64,000 nt of DNA from DATFTF01 sp963825175. Its GTDB lineage: Bacteria; Acidobacteriota; Thermoanaerobaculia; UBA5066; Gp7-AA6. The notes under the pieces were generated by a model. It saw only the letters and a list, made by a program, of their open reading frames with translations, was not told where the DNA came from and made no database searches. The position numbers and the translations under genes are program-made. The number at the start of each line of letters is the position of its first letter. Position 1 is the stretch's first letter. This document shows, in pieces, positions 38,692-47,782 of the stretch. The stretch covers positions 868,001-932,000 of the forward strand of contig CAWGSA010000002.1 in NCBI GenBank assembly GCA_963825175.1, in the 5' to 3' direction.

Positions 38692-39210
38692 ATGACGCTT
38701 TCAGAAACGCTTTCCAGACCGCGCCGCGCCGGCTCGAAGGCCCCCGCCCCGGCGGGGAAGGGCTCGGCGGGCGGGACCGCTCCGGGCAAGGCCGCGCGCG
38801 AGCGCCTGGTGCGCGACCTGATGACCGAGAACGTCTTCACCCTGAGGCCCAAGGACAATCTGGCCACTCTCTACGACCTGATGGACTCGCGACACGTCCG
38901 CCACGTGCCGGTGGTGGATCCGGAAGGCGACATCGTCGGCCTGGTGACGCACCGGGACCTGTCGCGGTCGGCGCTCGGAGCGCTCGACGATCTGCCTCTC
39001 TCCGCGGAACGGGACGAGCTGCGGCGTCGGAGGGTGCGCGACATCATGGCCACCGAGCCCGACACGATCGAGCCGGACGCGAGCCTGCGCGAGGCCGCGC
39101 AGATGCTCCTGGAGAACAAGATCGGGTGCGTGCCGGTGGTCGAGGGGCTGCACCTGGTCGGGATCCTGACCGAGGCCGATTTCGTGCGCGATTTTCTGGA
39201 GCGGGGCTGA
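38692..39210 (+). CDS. CBS-pair protein D
   Basis: 172 residues, GGAGGAGG before the ATG. A basic, Pro/Ala-rich N-terminus of ~40 residues precedes two CBS motifs: L-M-T-E-N-V-F-T-L-R-P-K with G-L-V-T-H-R-D-L, and I-M-A-T-E-P-D-T-I-E-P-D with G-I-L-T-E-A-D-F. It is less like proteins A-C and lacks their cysteines. It follows the tandem Usp by 52 bases. Confidence 0.85.
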   Translation: MTLSETLSRPRRAGSKAPAPAGKGSAGGTAPGKAARERLVRDLMTENVFTLRPKDNLATLYDLMDSRHVRHVPVVDPEGDIVGLVTHRDLSRSALGALDDLPLSAERDELRRRRVRDIMATEPDTIEPDASLREAAQMLLENKIGCVPVVEGLHLVGILTEADFVRDFLERG

Positions 39211-39212
39211 CG

Positions 39213-39743
39213 ATGCGCGCGCGCCGGATGGCGACGTTCCTGATCTGCCTCCTGGCTCCGGTGCTCGCCGCGGTCGCCTTCGCGGCGGTGGAGACGGAGA
39301 TCGAGAAGTTCCACCGCGTCGACGACCGCGTTTCGACCGGAGCCCAGCCGACCATTCCTCAGATCGCCGGCCTCGCCCAGCGGGGATTCCGCACGGTCAT
39401 CAATCTGCGCGAGCCCTCCGAGCACGACGCGGCCACGGAAGAGGCGGCGGTGCGGGACCTGGGCCTCGATTACGTGAACATTCCGGTCCGAACCGCGGAT
39501 CCCAAGGACTCCCAGGTCGACGCCTTTCTCCAGATCACCAACGACGCGCGGATCTATCCGGTCTTCATCCACTGCGGCACCGCCAATCGCGTGGCCGGCC
39601 TGTGGATGATCCGGAGAATGCTCGTCGACGGATGGAGCACCGCGGAGGCGGAGAAAGAGGCCACGCAGATCGGCCTGAAGAGCGAGACGCTGAAGGAGTT
39701 CGCGCTCGACTACGTGCGGCGGCATCCGGCCCGGGAGAGCTGA
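39213..39743 (+). CDS. Periplasmic phosphatase-like protein (beta-lactamase hydrolase-like, DSP fold)
   Basis: 176 residues with a signal peptide (M-A-T-F-L-I-C-L-L-A-P-V-L-A). R-V-S-T-G-A-Q-P-T-I-P-Q-I and T-V-I-N-L-R-E-P-S match the DUF442/BLH group of dual-specificity-like phosphatases. The P-loop is F-I-H-C-G-T-A-N-R, which fits C-x5-R, so catalysis is possible. The start overlaps the CBS gene end by spacing of two bases, and the next Usp starts two bases after its stop. Substrate unknown; related proteins act in sulfide oxidation or on phosphoproteins. Confidence 0.7.
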   Translation: MRARRMATFLICLLAPVLAAVAFAAVETEIEKFHRVDDRVSTGAQPTIPQIAGLAQRGFRTVINLREPSEHDAATEEAAVRDLGLDYVNIPVRTADPKDSQVDAFLQITNDARIYPVFIHCGTANRVAGLWMIRRMLVDGWSTAEAEKEATQIGLKSETLKEFALDYVRRHPARES

Positions 39744-39745
39744 TC

Positions 39746-40162
39746 GTGTTCCGGCGGGTCCTGGTTCCCGTCGATTTCACCCCTCGCAGCCTGCGCGCGG
39801 CGCGCACCGCCGCCCGTCTGGCCGCGGCGAATCGGGCCGACGTCCTGCTGCTGCACGTGATCGAGCGGATCGACGACCTGGACTCGCCGTCTCTGGACTC
39901 CTTCTATCGGAAGCTCGAGGGCGCCGCGCGCGGGCGGATGAAGACGTTCGCGGACGTGTTTCGGAAACGGGGCGTCGCGGTCGAGGCCGCCGTTCTGTAC
40001 GGGAAGCCGGTCAACGAGATCCTGCGATGCGCCCGGGACAACCGGTCCGACCTGATCGTTCTCTCCTCGCACAAGATTCCGCTGCGGCACGGTGAGAGCT
40101 GGGGAACCGTGAGCTACAAGGTCGGGATCCTGTCGCGGTGCCCCGTGCTCCTGGTCAAGTAA
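39746..40162 (+). CDS. Single-domain universal stress protein
   Basis: 138 residues from a GTG two bases after the previous stop. V-L-V-P-V-D-F-T-P-R-S-L and D-L-I-V-L-S-S-H-K mark the Usp fold. The C-terminal ATP loop is replaced by H-K-I-P-L-R-H-G-E-S-W-G-T-V-S, so it is probably a non-ATP-binding type. It is the last gene of the Usp-CBS-phosphatase group. Confidence 0.82.
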   Translation: MFRRVLVPVDFTPRSLRAARTAARLAAANRADVLLLHVIERIDDLDSPSLDSFYRKLEGAARGRMKTFADVFRKRGVAVEAAVLYGKPVNEILRCARDNRSDLIVLSSHKIPLRHGESWGTVSYKVGILSRCPVLLVK

Positions 40163-40230
40163 GCCGGCGGACTCTCTCTTTCCGCCCGGGATTGGGCTAT
40201 CGTTGGACGTCCCTCTCCGAGACGACGGCC

Positions 40231-42093
40231 ATGGCGTTTGCACGGCGGATTCTGGCGTTCGGGCTGACCCTCGCAGCGTCGGGGGCGGCGCGCTCAGCGG
40301 CGAGCTCGCTCCCGGCCAGAGACGACGCCTGGGTTCGCGTCGACACGGAGCACTTCACGCTCTTCAGCGACGCCAGCGCGTCGCGGACCAGCGAGATCGG
40401 CCTGGAGATGGAGAAGCTGCGCGCCGTCCTGGAGCTGCTCCAGCGGTCGTCCTCGGCAGGCTCTCCGGTGCCCACGTCCGTGTTCGTCTTCAAGAGCAAC
40501 TCGGCGCTGACGCCGTACAAGCCGCTGTACCAGGGCAAACCCAGCGGGGCCACGGGCTTCTTCCAGGGGACCGACGAAGGCAACTTCATCGCGCTGACGG
40601 CGTCGTGGAACCACGATCCCCGGCCGGTGGTGTACCACGAATACCTTCACGACTTTCTTCGCAGGCACTTCCCGCAGCAGCCGACCTGGTACGACGAGGG
40701 GCTGGCCGACTTCTACAGCACGTTCCAGGCGAGCTCGAAGGGCGCGCGGGTGGGTTTGCCCGTGGACGCGCACCTCTGGCGTCTGCGAACCGAGGCCATG
40801 CTCCCGTTGGCCAGGCTGCTCGCCGTCCGAAACGACTCGCCCGAATACAACGAGCAGTCCAGGCAGGGAATCTTCTACGCCGAGTCCTGGGCGCTCGTGC
40901 ACTACCTGATGCGCGGGAACCCGCGCAGGACCCCCCAGCTCGGACGGTTCCTCGTGCTGCTGCAGGAGGGCAAGCCCCAGGACGAGGCCTTTCGCGCGGC
41001 GTTCCAGGCCGACTACGCGACCCTTCAAGGTGAGCTGTCCCGCTACGTGCGGCAGACGAGTTTCTCGTATCGGCAGGTCCGGTTCGAGGAGCTCAAGCTG
41101 CCGACCCGCACGCAGACGACGCCGCTCACCTACGAGCAGACGCTGTGCCGCCTCGGAGACTTGCTGGCGCACGGCTCGCCCGATCGTCTGGGCGACGCGC
41201 AGGCGTACTTTGAGGCCGTCCTCGCGGCGAACCCCTCAGACCCCGATGCCCTGGCCGGCATGGGTCTCGTGCGGCTCCGGCAGGAGCGGGTCGACGAGGC
41301 CGAGGACCTGTTGCGCCGTGCGGTTGCCGCCGGCTCGCGCGATTTTCGGGTTCCCTTCCACCTGGGGGAGATGCTGATGCGATCTGTCGCCGACCGGCCG
41401 TTCGTGCCCGGCCATCTCGACGCCGATCGGCGCCGGCGCCTGGACGAGGCGCGCGCCGCGCTGGCGCGGGCAGTGGAGGAGGAGCCGGATTTCGCGCAGG
41501 GCCGGGTGGCCCTGGGACGCACCTATCTCTTCGAGGCCGGACCCGATGTCTCCGAGGGGATCACCCAGCTGGAGGCCGCCGCCGCGACGCTCCAGAGCCC
41601 AACGGACCTTTGCCTCGATCTGGCGAATCTCTACGAGCAGCGCGGAGACCGCGAGAAGGCCGCGCAATGGCTTCGCCAGGGCCTGGGACCGGAGGCCGAC
41701 CGCGTCCTGGCCGAGAAGAGGAAGAACGAGGAGCTCCAGGCGTCGCTCGAACACGTCGGCGAGCTGCTGCGGGACGGCCGGGACGAGGACGCCCTCGTCC
41801 TGCTGGAGCAAACCGTCTCTTCCGCGCCGCCCGAGGTGGCGCGGGCTCTCGATGACCAGCTGCAGGCCCTGCGCCGCGACGCCGCGAAGAATCGCTGCTT
41901 TCGGCGATACAACGACGCCGTCGCGCGGTACAACCGCCGGGACCTCGCGGGAGCCCTCTCCGGATTCGAAGCCGTAGCGGCGACGGCCGACGACGCGGAG
42001 CTGGCCCGCTCCGCCCGCGAGCAGGCGCAGTGGGTGCGGCATTTGATGTCGCAGGCCCGCCCGAAGCGGCCCACGCCGAAGAAGAGCGGTTGA
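40231..42093 (+). CDS. TPR-containing secreted zinc metallopeptidase-like protein (DUF1570-like)
   Basis: 620 residues with a short signal peptide. The substrate-side strand H-F-T-L-F-S-D is typical of DUF1570. The zinc motif is H136-E-Y-L-H140, with the gluzincin Glu in W-Y-D-E-G-L-A-D-F. The C-terminal half (from about residue 310) holds TPR helices such as A-Q-A-Y-F-E-A-V-L-A-A-N-P and L-E-Q-T-V-S-S-A-P. The zinc site looks intact, so proteolysis in the periplasm is likely. It ends at a strong two-way hairpin. Confidence 0.78.
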   Translation: MAFARRILAFGLTLAASGAARSAASSLPARDDAWVRVDTEHFTLFSDASASRTSEIGLEMEKLRAVLELLQRSSSAGSPVPTSVFVFKSNSALTPYKPLYQGKPSGATGFFQGTDEGNFIALTASWNHDPRPVVYHEYLHDFLRRHFPQQPTWYDEGLADFYSTFQASSKGARVGLPVDAHLWRLRTEAMLPLARLLAVRNDSPEYNEQSRQGIFYAESWALVHYLMRGNPRRTPQLGRFLVLLQEGKPQDEAFRAAFQADYATLQGELSRYVRQTSFSYRQVRFEELKLPTRTQTTPLTYEQTLCRLGDLLAHGSPDRLGDAQAYFEAVLAANPSDPDALAGMGLVRLRQERVDEAEDLLRRAVAAGSRDFRVPFHLGEMLMRSVADRPFVPGHLDADRRRRLDEARAALARAVEEEPDFAQGRVALGRTYLFEAGPDVSEGITQLEAAAATLQSPTDLCLDLANLYEQRGDREKAAQWLRQGLGPEADRVLAEKRKNEELQASLEHVGELLRDGRDEDALVLLEQTVSSAPPEVARALDDQLQALRRDAAKNRCFRRYNDAVARYNRRDLAGALSGFEAVAATADDAELARSAREQAQWVRHLMSQARPKRPTPKKSG

Positions 42094-42095
42094 TT

Positions 42096-42166
42096 CCGCC
42101 GGGAAGGGGCGAAAGCGAGGGGGTGGAGGAGAGAAGAGCGTCCCCTCGCTCACCCGCTCCCGGCGG
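42096..42166. terminator. Bidirectional terminator between convergent genes
   Basis: ccgccgggaaggggcgaaag at one end pairs with ctcacccgctcccggcgg at the other, and the inner agcgaggggg pairs with tcccctcgct. This makes a stem of more than 20 pairs with a few bulges, lying exactly between the peptidase and DtxR-type genes. Confidence 0.75.
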
Positions 42167-42177
42167 AGAAGTCGAGC

Positions 42178-42846
42178 CTACACCCTCTTGACGTAGATCT
42201 CCGCCGCGATCGCCGGATCGACGGCCAGGGTCGTCTCCTGCACGCGCAGGACGGCCGCAGGGCTCTTCTGCTGCAGATGGATGATGGCGCCCGGAACGAT
42301 CCCGAGGTTGGACAGCTTCACGAGGCGCTCCGGCTCGCGCGGCACGATGTACACGATGCGGCCGCTCGAGCCGACCGGGAGCCGGTCGAGCGGTTCGACC
42401 AGCGGCTCGACCGTGCGCGTCAGGGACCGGCAGCACGGGCCCGGCGGGATCGGCTTGCCGTGCGGACAGAACTTGGGATGCCCCAGGAACGCGCAGATCG
42501 AGTCGGTCATCCCGTCGCCCAGGACGTGCTCCATGACGCAGGCGGTTCGGTCGACCGCGCTCTCGTCCTTGACCTCGAGCACCGTCGTGAACAGGGTCTC
42601 TCCGAGCCGGTGGCGGCGCACCTGCAGCTCGGCGAGCTCGCGGCCCGCGGGCGTCAGGAGGATCCGGTCTCCGTAGGAGTGGATGAGGCTCCGGGCGGCG
42701 AGCTGCTCCAAGGCGGCGTCGATCGCGGCGACCTTCGTGGCCAGCTTCAAGTCCGCCAGCCGGTCGCTTCCGCCTTCCGCCAGGGTCCAGAGCTCTTCGG
42801 CGACCTCCTCCACGTCCTGATCGGCGAGATCCCTTTCGTGGCTCAT
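42178..42846 (-). CDS. DtxR/MntR-family metal-dependent regulator with FeoA domain
   Basis: About 222 residues from an ATG overlapping the upstream gene's stop (ATGA). The N-terminal helix-turn-helix (E-E-V-A-E-E-L-W-T-L-A-E-G) and L-T-P-A-G-R-E-L-A are followed by the dimer/metal region. That region has H-R-L-G-E-T-L-F, C-V-M-E-H-V-L-G-D-G and C-P-H-G-K-P-I-P, good metal ligands. The last ~80 residues are an SH3-like FeoA domain (R-I-V-Y-I-V-P-R, L-G-I-V-P-G-A-I-I). It probably represses this feo operon when Fe(II) is ample. No separate feoA is seen; the fused domain may stand in for it. Confidence 0.87.
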   Translation of the reverse strand: MSHERDLADQDVEEVAEELWTLAEGGSDRLADLKLATKVAAIDAALEQLAARSLIHSYGDRILLTPAGRELAELQVRRHRLGETLFTTVLEVKDESAVDRTACVMEHVLGDGMTDSICAFLGHPKFCPHGKPIPPGPCCRSLTRTVEPLVEPLDRLPVGSSGRIVYIVPREPERLVKLSNLGIVPGAIIHLQQKSPAAVLRVQETTLAVDPAIAAEIYVKRV

Positions 42847-43145
42847 GATGTCCTCGGGTTCTTCCAGCGTAGCCACAGCCGGGCGATCGCGTCGGCGATG
42901 CGCGACGAGCGGGGGAATTGAAAGCCGCAGCGCGGGCAAGCCACCACGTCGCATCCCGACGAGATGGGGCAGGCGCTGCAGACCCGCGCGCCGTGCGTGA
43001 ACCGGCATCCGCAGAGAGAGCAGGCGAAGACCGTTCCATCCCGATCGCGATCGGAACAATCGGAGGAATCGGAAGCATCGCCGCGGGATGGCAGCGGGAT
43101 CGCAGCGGGATCGGGTGATGGGGGAAGGCCGATGGAGATGCTCAT
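42843..43145 (-). CDS. Small zinc-ribbon protein in the feo operon
   Basis: 100 residues. Its ATG overlaps the feoB stop and its own stop overlaps the regulator's ATG, so the three are translationally coupled. The first 35 residues are Ser/Asp/Pro-rich. Then come C-S-L-C-G-C, C-S-A-C, C and C-P-R-C, eight cysteines enough for two zinc or Fe-S sites. A basic amphipathic helix closes it. It occupies the place of FeoC but is not recognisably homologous. Confidence 0.7.
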   Translation of the reverse strand: MSISIGLPPSPDPAAIPLPSRGDASDSSDCSDRDRDGTVFACSLCGCRFTHGARVCSACPISSGCDVVACPRCGFQFPRSSRIADAIARLWLRWKNPRTS

Positions 43146-45173
43146 TTCAGTTTCACCGGGAAGGTCGTCAGGGCCCAGTGCAGCGCGCCGCCGACGGTCA
43201 AGGCGAGCGGCGTGATGAACGCCGCGATGGCCAGCCCCGTCTTCCACCCGCGTTCCTTGACGATCATGAAGAAGTTCGCAATGCACGGGATGAAGAGCGT
43301 GATCGTCACCATCGAAACGACGATCTGGATGGGATCGAGCCGGCCCTGCCGGGCGAGCTCGAACAGGCCGGCAGCGCCGAAGTCGCGGCGCAGGAACCCG
43401 ATGACGAAGACCTCCGCCGTCTGCGGTGGCAGGCCGAGCCAGCCCGTCACCACCGGCTTCGCCCATCGTTCGAGTGAACCCAGGAGCCGCAGCCGGTCCG
43501 CCACGAACAGGATCACGGTCCCCAGGATGAAGAGAGGCACGGCTTCCTTCAGGTACCACTCGATGCGCGCCAGGGTCTTGATCAGGATGTTGCCCGGGCG
43601 CGGCATGCGCAGCGGGGGCAGCTCCAGGACGAAGTCGCTTCCCCGGCCCGGGATCACCTTCGCCGCGAGCCGGCCGACGAGCACGATGACGCCGATCACG
43701 ACGCCGGCCCAGATGAGCACGGCCCACAGCGAGAGCCCCGACAGCATGGCCATGACGACCGTGAGCTGCGCCGAGCACGGCACGCCGAGCGCGAGCAGCA
43801 GGATGACGATGAGGCGCTCCTTGGGCGTTTCCAGGATGCGGGTCGTCAGGGTCGCCATCGTGTCGCAGCCCAGGCCGAGAACCATCGGAAGGACCGCCTT
43901 CCCGTTCAATCCCATCTTCTTGAAGAGACGGTTGACCATGACCGCCAGGCGCGGGAGGTAGCCGGAGTCCTCGAGCGCGCCGAAGGCGAGGAAGAACGTC
44001 CCCACGATCGGCAGCACCAGGGCGAGGGAGTAGGCCAGGGCCATCGTGACGATCCCGTAGGGACCGACGAAGAGATCCCGGACCAGGGCCCAGGGGATCC
44101 ACCGGTTGGCGGCGGCGGTCGCGGCGGGCGAGATGATCTTGCCGAAGAGGCCGTTCTCCAGCAGGTCGACGAGCGTCTTGGCGCCGAAGACGCCCACGAA
44201 GAGATAACAGACCGCCAGCACCGCCGCGAGGATCGGAAGTCCCCACAGCCGGTGGGTCGTGGCCGTGTCCAGGACGCGCGCCAGGCGCCGCGGCCCGGGC
44301 TGATCCTGACCGATGGCCGGCGCGGCTTCGCGGGCCAGGCGTCCGGCGTGCGCCAACCGCGCGCGGGCCACGACGCAGGCCAGGTGGTCGGGGAAGAGAC
44401 GCCGCAGGCGCTGGCGCTCCTGCTCGAGCGACGAGAGATCGTCCGACGTCATCCGCCGCGCCAACCACGCGGAAAGCGTCTCGTCCCCGCACAGCGCCAG
44501 AAGCGCGAGGGACCGGAGCGAGAGGCGCGCCGGCGGGCATGAGCGGGAGGACGCGGCCGACCGCCGCCTCGACTGCCGCGGGATAGGCAACGTGCATCGC
44601 CCCGGCCATCGGATCTTCCAGCGCGGCCAGGAGACGGCCGATGCCTTCGCGGCGGATCGCCACGGTCGAGACGACGGTCACACCGAGGCGGCGGGCCAGC
44701 ATGTCCTCGTCCACCACGAACCCGCGCGCCCGCGCTTCGTCCATCATGTTGAGGCACAGGACGAAGGGAAGCTCCATCTCGGCGACCTGGATCGCCAGAA
44801 GGAGCGTGCGCTCCAGGTTCTTGGCGTCGCCGACCACGACCACGGCGCGCGGCGCCTCTTCCAGGAGAATGTCTCGGGTGACGCGCTCGTCTTCCGAAGA
44901 GGGAACGAACGAGGCGGCGCCGGGAGTGTCGACCACCGTCACGCGCCGCCCGGCGATGTGCATGTGGCCGGTCGAGACCTCGACGGTCGTTCCCGGATAG
45001 TTGGAGACCGTCACGTACTTTCCGGTCAGGACCCCGAAGAGGACGCTCTTGCCGACGTTGGGATTGCCGACCAGAACGATCCCGTCGCGAGGGGCGGGAG
45101 CGGGAGCCTCGGCCACGGGCGCCGGGTCCTCCGGAGAGGGGGCGCGAACCGCGCGATTGAGACTCGATCTCAT
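43142..45173 (-). CDS. feoB: Ferrous iron transporter FeoB (frame-broken)
   Basis: About 677 residues across one frame change near 44540. G domain: G-N-P-N-V-G-K-S (36-43), T-V-E-V-S switch, D-T-P-G, N-M-M-D. Membrane part: Gate and FeoB_C regions, with P-M-V-L-G-L-G-C-D-T-M-A and L-L-L-A-L-G-V-P-C-S-A-Q carrying the conserved cysteines, and T-I-T-L-F-I-P-C-I-A-N. It imports Fe(II) through the inner membrane. It is the first gene of the operon feoB - zinc-ribbon - DtxR/FeoA. The break is in the linker after the G domain and is probably an indel error. Confidence 0.9.
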
Positions 45174-45390
45174 GCGGGCAGACTACCGGGGGCCGCGCGG
45201 TCGAGCCTGATGCAAACGCATCACCGGAGGAGGCGGCCGGCCAGGTGCGGGGGCCTTTCCGATGGCTTCGGACGATAATAGGGGCCGCGGTCCGATCCGC
45301 CGTCCTTCGTTCGAGCCGGGGGAGGTTGCGTCGGAGCCCGCGGAAGGACAGCGATCGGTTTTCGGGGTGCTTGGCCACAAGGAGGCGAAG

Positions 45391-45765
45391 ATGCGCAGCC
45401 GTCAGGTTCCCAGAGCCGAGTGGTTCAGTTTCTTCCGCGCCTTCAGCCAGCGCCACGAGGATTCTCCCGTGTCGGTGCGGGTCATCCATCCCCGCCTGGG
45501 CTCGCAGATCGAAGTGACGGACCTGCCTCTCGAAGGCGTCGTGTCCGACCGCGAGGGGCGCGGACCCATCTCGATTTACATCGGGCGGGACCCGCGGGAC
45601 CACGTGGAGCACGAGATCGAGAATCCGTCCCAGATCTGGGTCGAGATGGCCGACGACGGGACGGAGGAAGCGCTCAACGTCGAGTCGACCGACGGGACGA
45701 AGACCATCCTTCAATTCCGCGCGCGAGCTCTTCCAGACTCCCCGGAGGAGGCTCTCCAGCCGTAG
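45391..45765 (+). CDS. DUF5335-like protein
   Basis: 124 residues from an ATG with AAGGAGG six bases upstream (the frame is open to 45262). Pattern: I/V-P-R-A-E-W-F-S-F-F-R-A-F-S, then V-R-V-I-H-P-R-L-G-S-Q, D-L-P-L-E-G-V, H-V-E-H-E-I and T-I-L-Q-F-R. This fits a small family of unknown role that is often near stress genes. Soluble, no motifs for catalysis. Divergent from feoB. Confidence 0.55.
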   Translation: MRSRQVPRAEWFSFFRAFSQRHEDSPVSVRVIHPRLGSQIEVTDLPLEGVVSDREGRGPISIYIGRDPRDHVEHEIENPSQIWVEMADDGTEEALNVESTDGTKTILQFRARALPDSPEEALQP

Positions 45766-45794
45766 GCGGCGCGAACAGGAATCGGAGGGCCCCG

Positions 45795-46460
45795 GTCACG
45801 CAGCGCTACGCAGACCGATCGCAAGCCGGGCTCGTGCTCGCCGACGCCCTGGCCGGGTACGCCGGCCGTGCCGATGTCCTCGTCCTGGCGCTGCCCCGCG
45901 GTGGCGTTCCGGTCGCTTTCCAGATCGCGCGCTCCCTGTCGGCGCCGCTCGAGGTCTTCCTGGTCCGCAAGCTCGGCGCGCCGGGGCAGGAGGAGCTGGC
46001 GATGGGCGCCGTCGCCAGCGGGGGCGTACGCGTCCTCAACGAGGATGTCGTGCGCCGGCTCGGGATCCGGCAGGAAGAGATCGAGACGGTCGCCCGCGCC
46101 GAGATCGAGGAGATCGCGCGGCGGGAGCGGGCCTATCGGAGGGGCCGGCCGCCCCTGGCGCTGGGCGGCGCGACGGTCATACTGGTCGACGACGGTCTGG
46201 CGACCGGCGCGACGATGAAGGCCGCGATCGCTTCTCTACGACGCCAGAGCCCCGCCAGGATCGTGGCGGCCGTGCCGGTCGCGGCCCGATCGACGGCCCG
46301 GGAAATCGCCGCACTGGCGGACGAGCTGGTCTGCCCCCTCCTCCCGGAGGACTTCCGCGCGGTCGGCGAATGGTACAGAGACTTCGAGCAGACGACCGAC
46401 GAGGAGGTCCGGGAACTCCTGAGACGGGGGGAGACCGGAGCCCGAAGTCCCAAGTCCTAA
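45795..46460 (+). CDS. Phosphoribosyltransferase-like protein
   Basis: About 220 residues. L-A-L-P-R-G-G-V-P-V-A and L-V-R-K-L-G-A-P-G-Q-E-E-L-A-M-G-A precede the PRPP-binding loop V-I-L-V-D-D-G-L-A-T-G-A-T. This group is often fused or linked to dienelactone-hydrolase or stress genes; the base it uses is unknown. No standard start codon lies where homology begins (GTC at 45795); the first in-frame candidate downstream is a GTG near 45831, which would cut the N-terminus, so an upstream indel is possible. Confidence 0.8.
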   Translation, partial: VTQRYADRSQAGLVLADALAGYAGRADVLVLALPRGGVPVAFQIARSLSAPLEVFLVRKLGAPGQEELAMGAVASGGVRVLNEDVVRRLGIRQEEIETVARAEIEEIARRERAYRRGRPPLALGGATVILVDDGLATGATMKAAIASLRRQSPARIVAAVPVAARSTAREIAALADELVCPLLPEDFRAVGEWYRDFEQTTDEEVRELLRRGETGARSPKS

Positions 46461-46493
46461 GTCCGAAGTCCGAAGTCCGAAGTCTTGAGTCCG
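46441..46493 (+). repeat. Short tandem repeat of an AAGTCC-type octamer
   Basis: Six or more near-copies of aagtccga / aagtccca / aagtccta follow each other across the end of the phosphoribosyltransferase gene, and the first one codes its last residues. It is a low-complexity array with no gene. Confidence 0.7.
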
Positions 46494-46680
46494 GTCGTCT
46501 CGTGCTCGCAGATTCCCTGAGCAGCGTCTCACCCTCCGAAACCGTCGGCTCGCCGTTCTCCCGGTGTGGAGGACGACGTCGTCGATCGACAGCCAAACGG
46601 ATCAACTCTGGCTGTCCGGCCTGAGTGCTCGGTCCGCCGTGGCGCGGCGATCCGTCGAGGATCTTGCTACAGTGTCGGCC

Positions 46681-47319
46681 ATGAGTTCATCCGGCCGCCA
46701 GAACGGAAGAGTCCGCCGTGCGGTCGTCGCGCTGATCGCCTCGCTGTCCTGCAGTCTCGCGCTGATCGGCTCAGAGTTCCTCGCGCTCCCAAAGGACGCA
46801 ATTCCGGCCAATGCCGTTTCTCGGCTCACCAGTCTCCTGATCGGCACTTTTCATGGCACCAGCCCCGGAAATGAACTGACGATCGTCTCGTCGCGGATCG
46901 GCCTGGCGTCGGCGCCCGCCTCCCAGCTGCAAAGGCTCGACGTGCGCGTGACGGGGACCTACCAGGGAGACGCCGTTCTTTTGCGGGGCGCGTGGCGAAT
47001 TTCCTATCAGGGGGACGTCGTCTGGCTGGTCTTCGTCCCGGGAGTCGACCCCCTCGAAGCGGCGCGGCGCTTTGCCGATCCCACGTTCTCGCCAACGGAG
47101 CTCGAGGCGGGATGCTGGACGCTGCTGGCGGCGCGCGATGACTCCTTCCAGGGGACGATCAAGCCGGTGCCCAATTGCCGCAACGCTCTCCACGCCGGCG
47201 AGATTCAGAGCATCGACAAGGACTGGACCGTCCGGTTCTCTTCCGAAGGAATGCGCTTCGAGAACGGAGAGACCGGAGAGATCCTGACCTTCGCCAGGAC
47301 CGCCGCGAAGACCAGGTAA
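46681..47319 (+). CDS. Secreted protein, possibly CpeT-like
   Basis: 212 residues. A hydrophobic segment at about 13-30 (V-V-A-L-I-A-S-L-S-C-S-L-A-L-I) is a signal peptide or lipoprotein signal. The body reads G-T-F-H-G, then W-R-I-S-Y-Q-G-D-V-V-W-L and L-E-A-G-C-W-T-L-L, then F-Q-G-T-I-K-P-V-P-N-C-R-N-A-L. The paired cysteines and order of strands recall the CpeT/lipocalin-like fold, but the match is weak. Convergent with the next gene across a perfect palindrome. Confidence 0.45.
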   Translation: MSSSGRQNGRVRRAVVALIASLSCSLALIGSEFLALPKDAIPANAVSRLTSLLIGTFHGTSPGNELTIVSSRIGLASAPASQLQRLDVRVTGTYQGDAVLLRGAWRISYQGDVVWLVFVPGVDPLEAARRFADPTFSPTELEAGCWTLLAARDDSFQGTIKPVPNCRNALHAGEIQSIDKDWTVRFSSEGMRFENGETGEILTFARTAAKTR

Positions 47320-47333
47320 CGATCGAAGACCAA

Positions 47334-47357
47334 GCTAACAATCTATAGATTGTTAGC
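47334..47357. promoter_or_regulatory. Perfect 24-bp AT-rich palindrome between convergent genes
   Basis: Arms of 12 bases (gctaacaatcta) repeat exactly in inverted form with no spacer. It begins 15 bases after the stop of the upstream gene and overlaps the last codons and stop of the minus-strand gene. It may be a bidirectional terminator or a protein-binding site; there is no T-run beyond the arms. Confidence 0.65.
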
Positions 47358-47693
47358 GTCTCGAGTTCTCCAGGGATCCGCGGCGTGTCGGCACGGCCAG
47401 GACGTGGATCGAGGTCGCGACCGTTTTACCGTCGCGGCGGACCAACGACAACTCGACGGACTCGCCTTCCCGCGGCTCGCCGCCCTGCAGCGAAGTCGCG
47501 CTGTCCCACGAAACCATCGAGGCTTGCCGGAGTCCTCTCGAAGGGCCAGCGACCTGGCATGGCTGTCAACCTGCACCACCGTTCCCCGAATGTCCTGAAC
47601 CTCTTGCGTCCCTTGCGCCTTCGCTTCCTGGGCCAGCGCTGCGGCGGTGAGGCACAGCATTCCGACTGTCCAGATGGTCAGAGCTTTCTTCAT
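47353..47693 (-). CDS. Small secreted protein with an OB/DUF5666-like strand pattern (frame-broken)
   Basis: About 113 residues. Signal peptide (M-K-K-A-L-T-I-W-T-V-G-M-L-C-L-T-A-A-A-L-A-Q), then I-R-G-T-V-V-Q-V-D-S-H-A-R-S-L-A-L-R-E-D-S-G. The frame changes near 47528 to M-V-S-W-D-S-A-T-S-L, G-E-S-V-E-L-S-L-V-R-R-D-G and T-S-I-H-V-L. The G-T-V-x-x-V-D and W-D-x-x-T patterns are those of small periplasmic OB-like proteins of unknown role. Confidence 0.5.
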
Positions 47694-47782
47694 GACTTCC
47701 CCCTTTGGAGGCGCCATCGCGGCGCCCAAACTCTTCTCCGCGAGGCCGGTGCCAGAGCCGTCCGGTGAAACAATGGCCGGGC

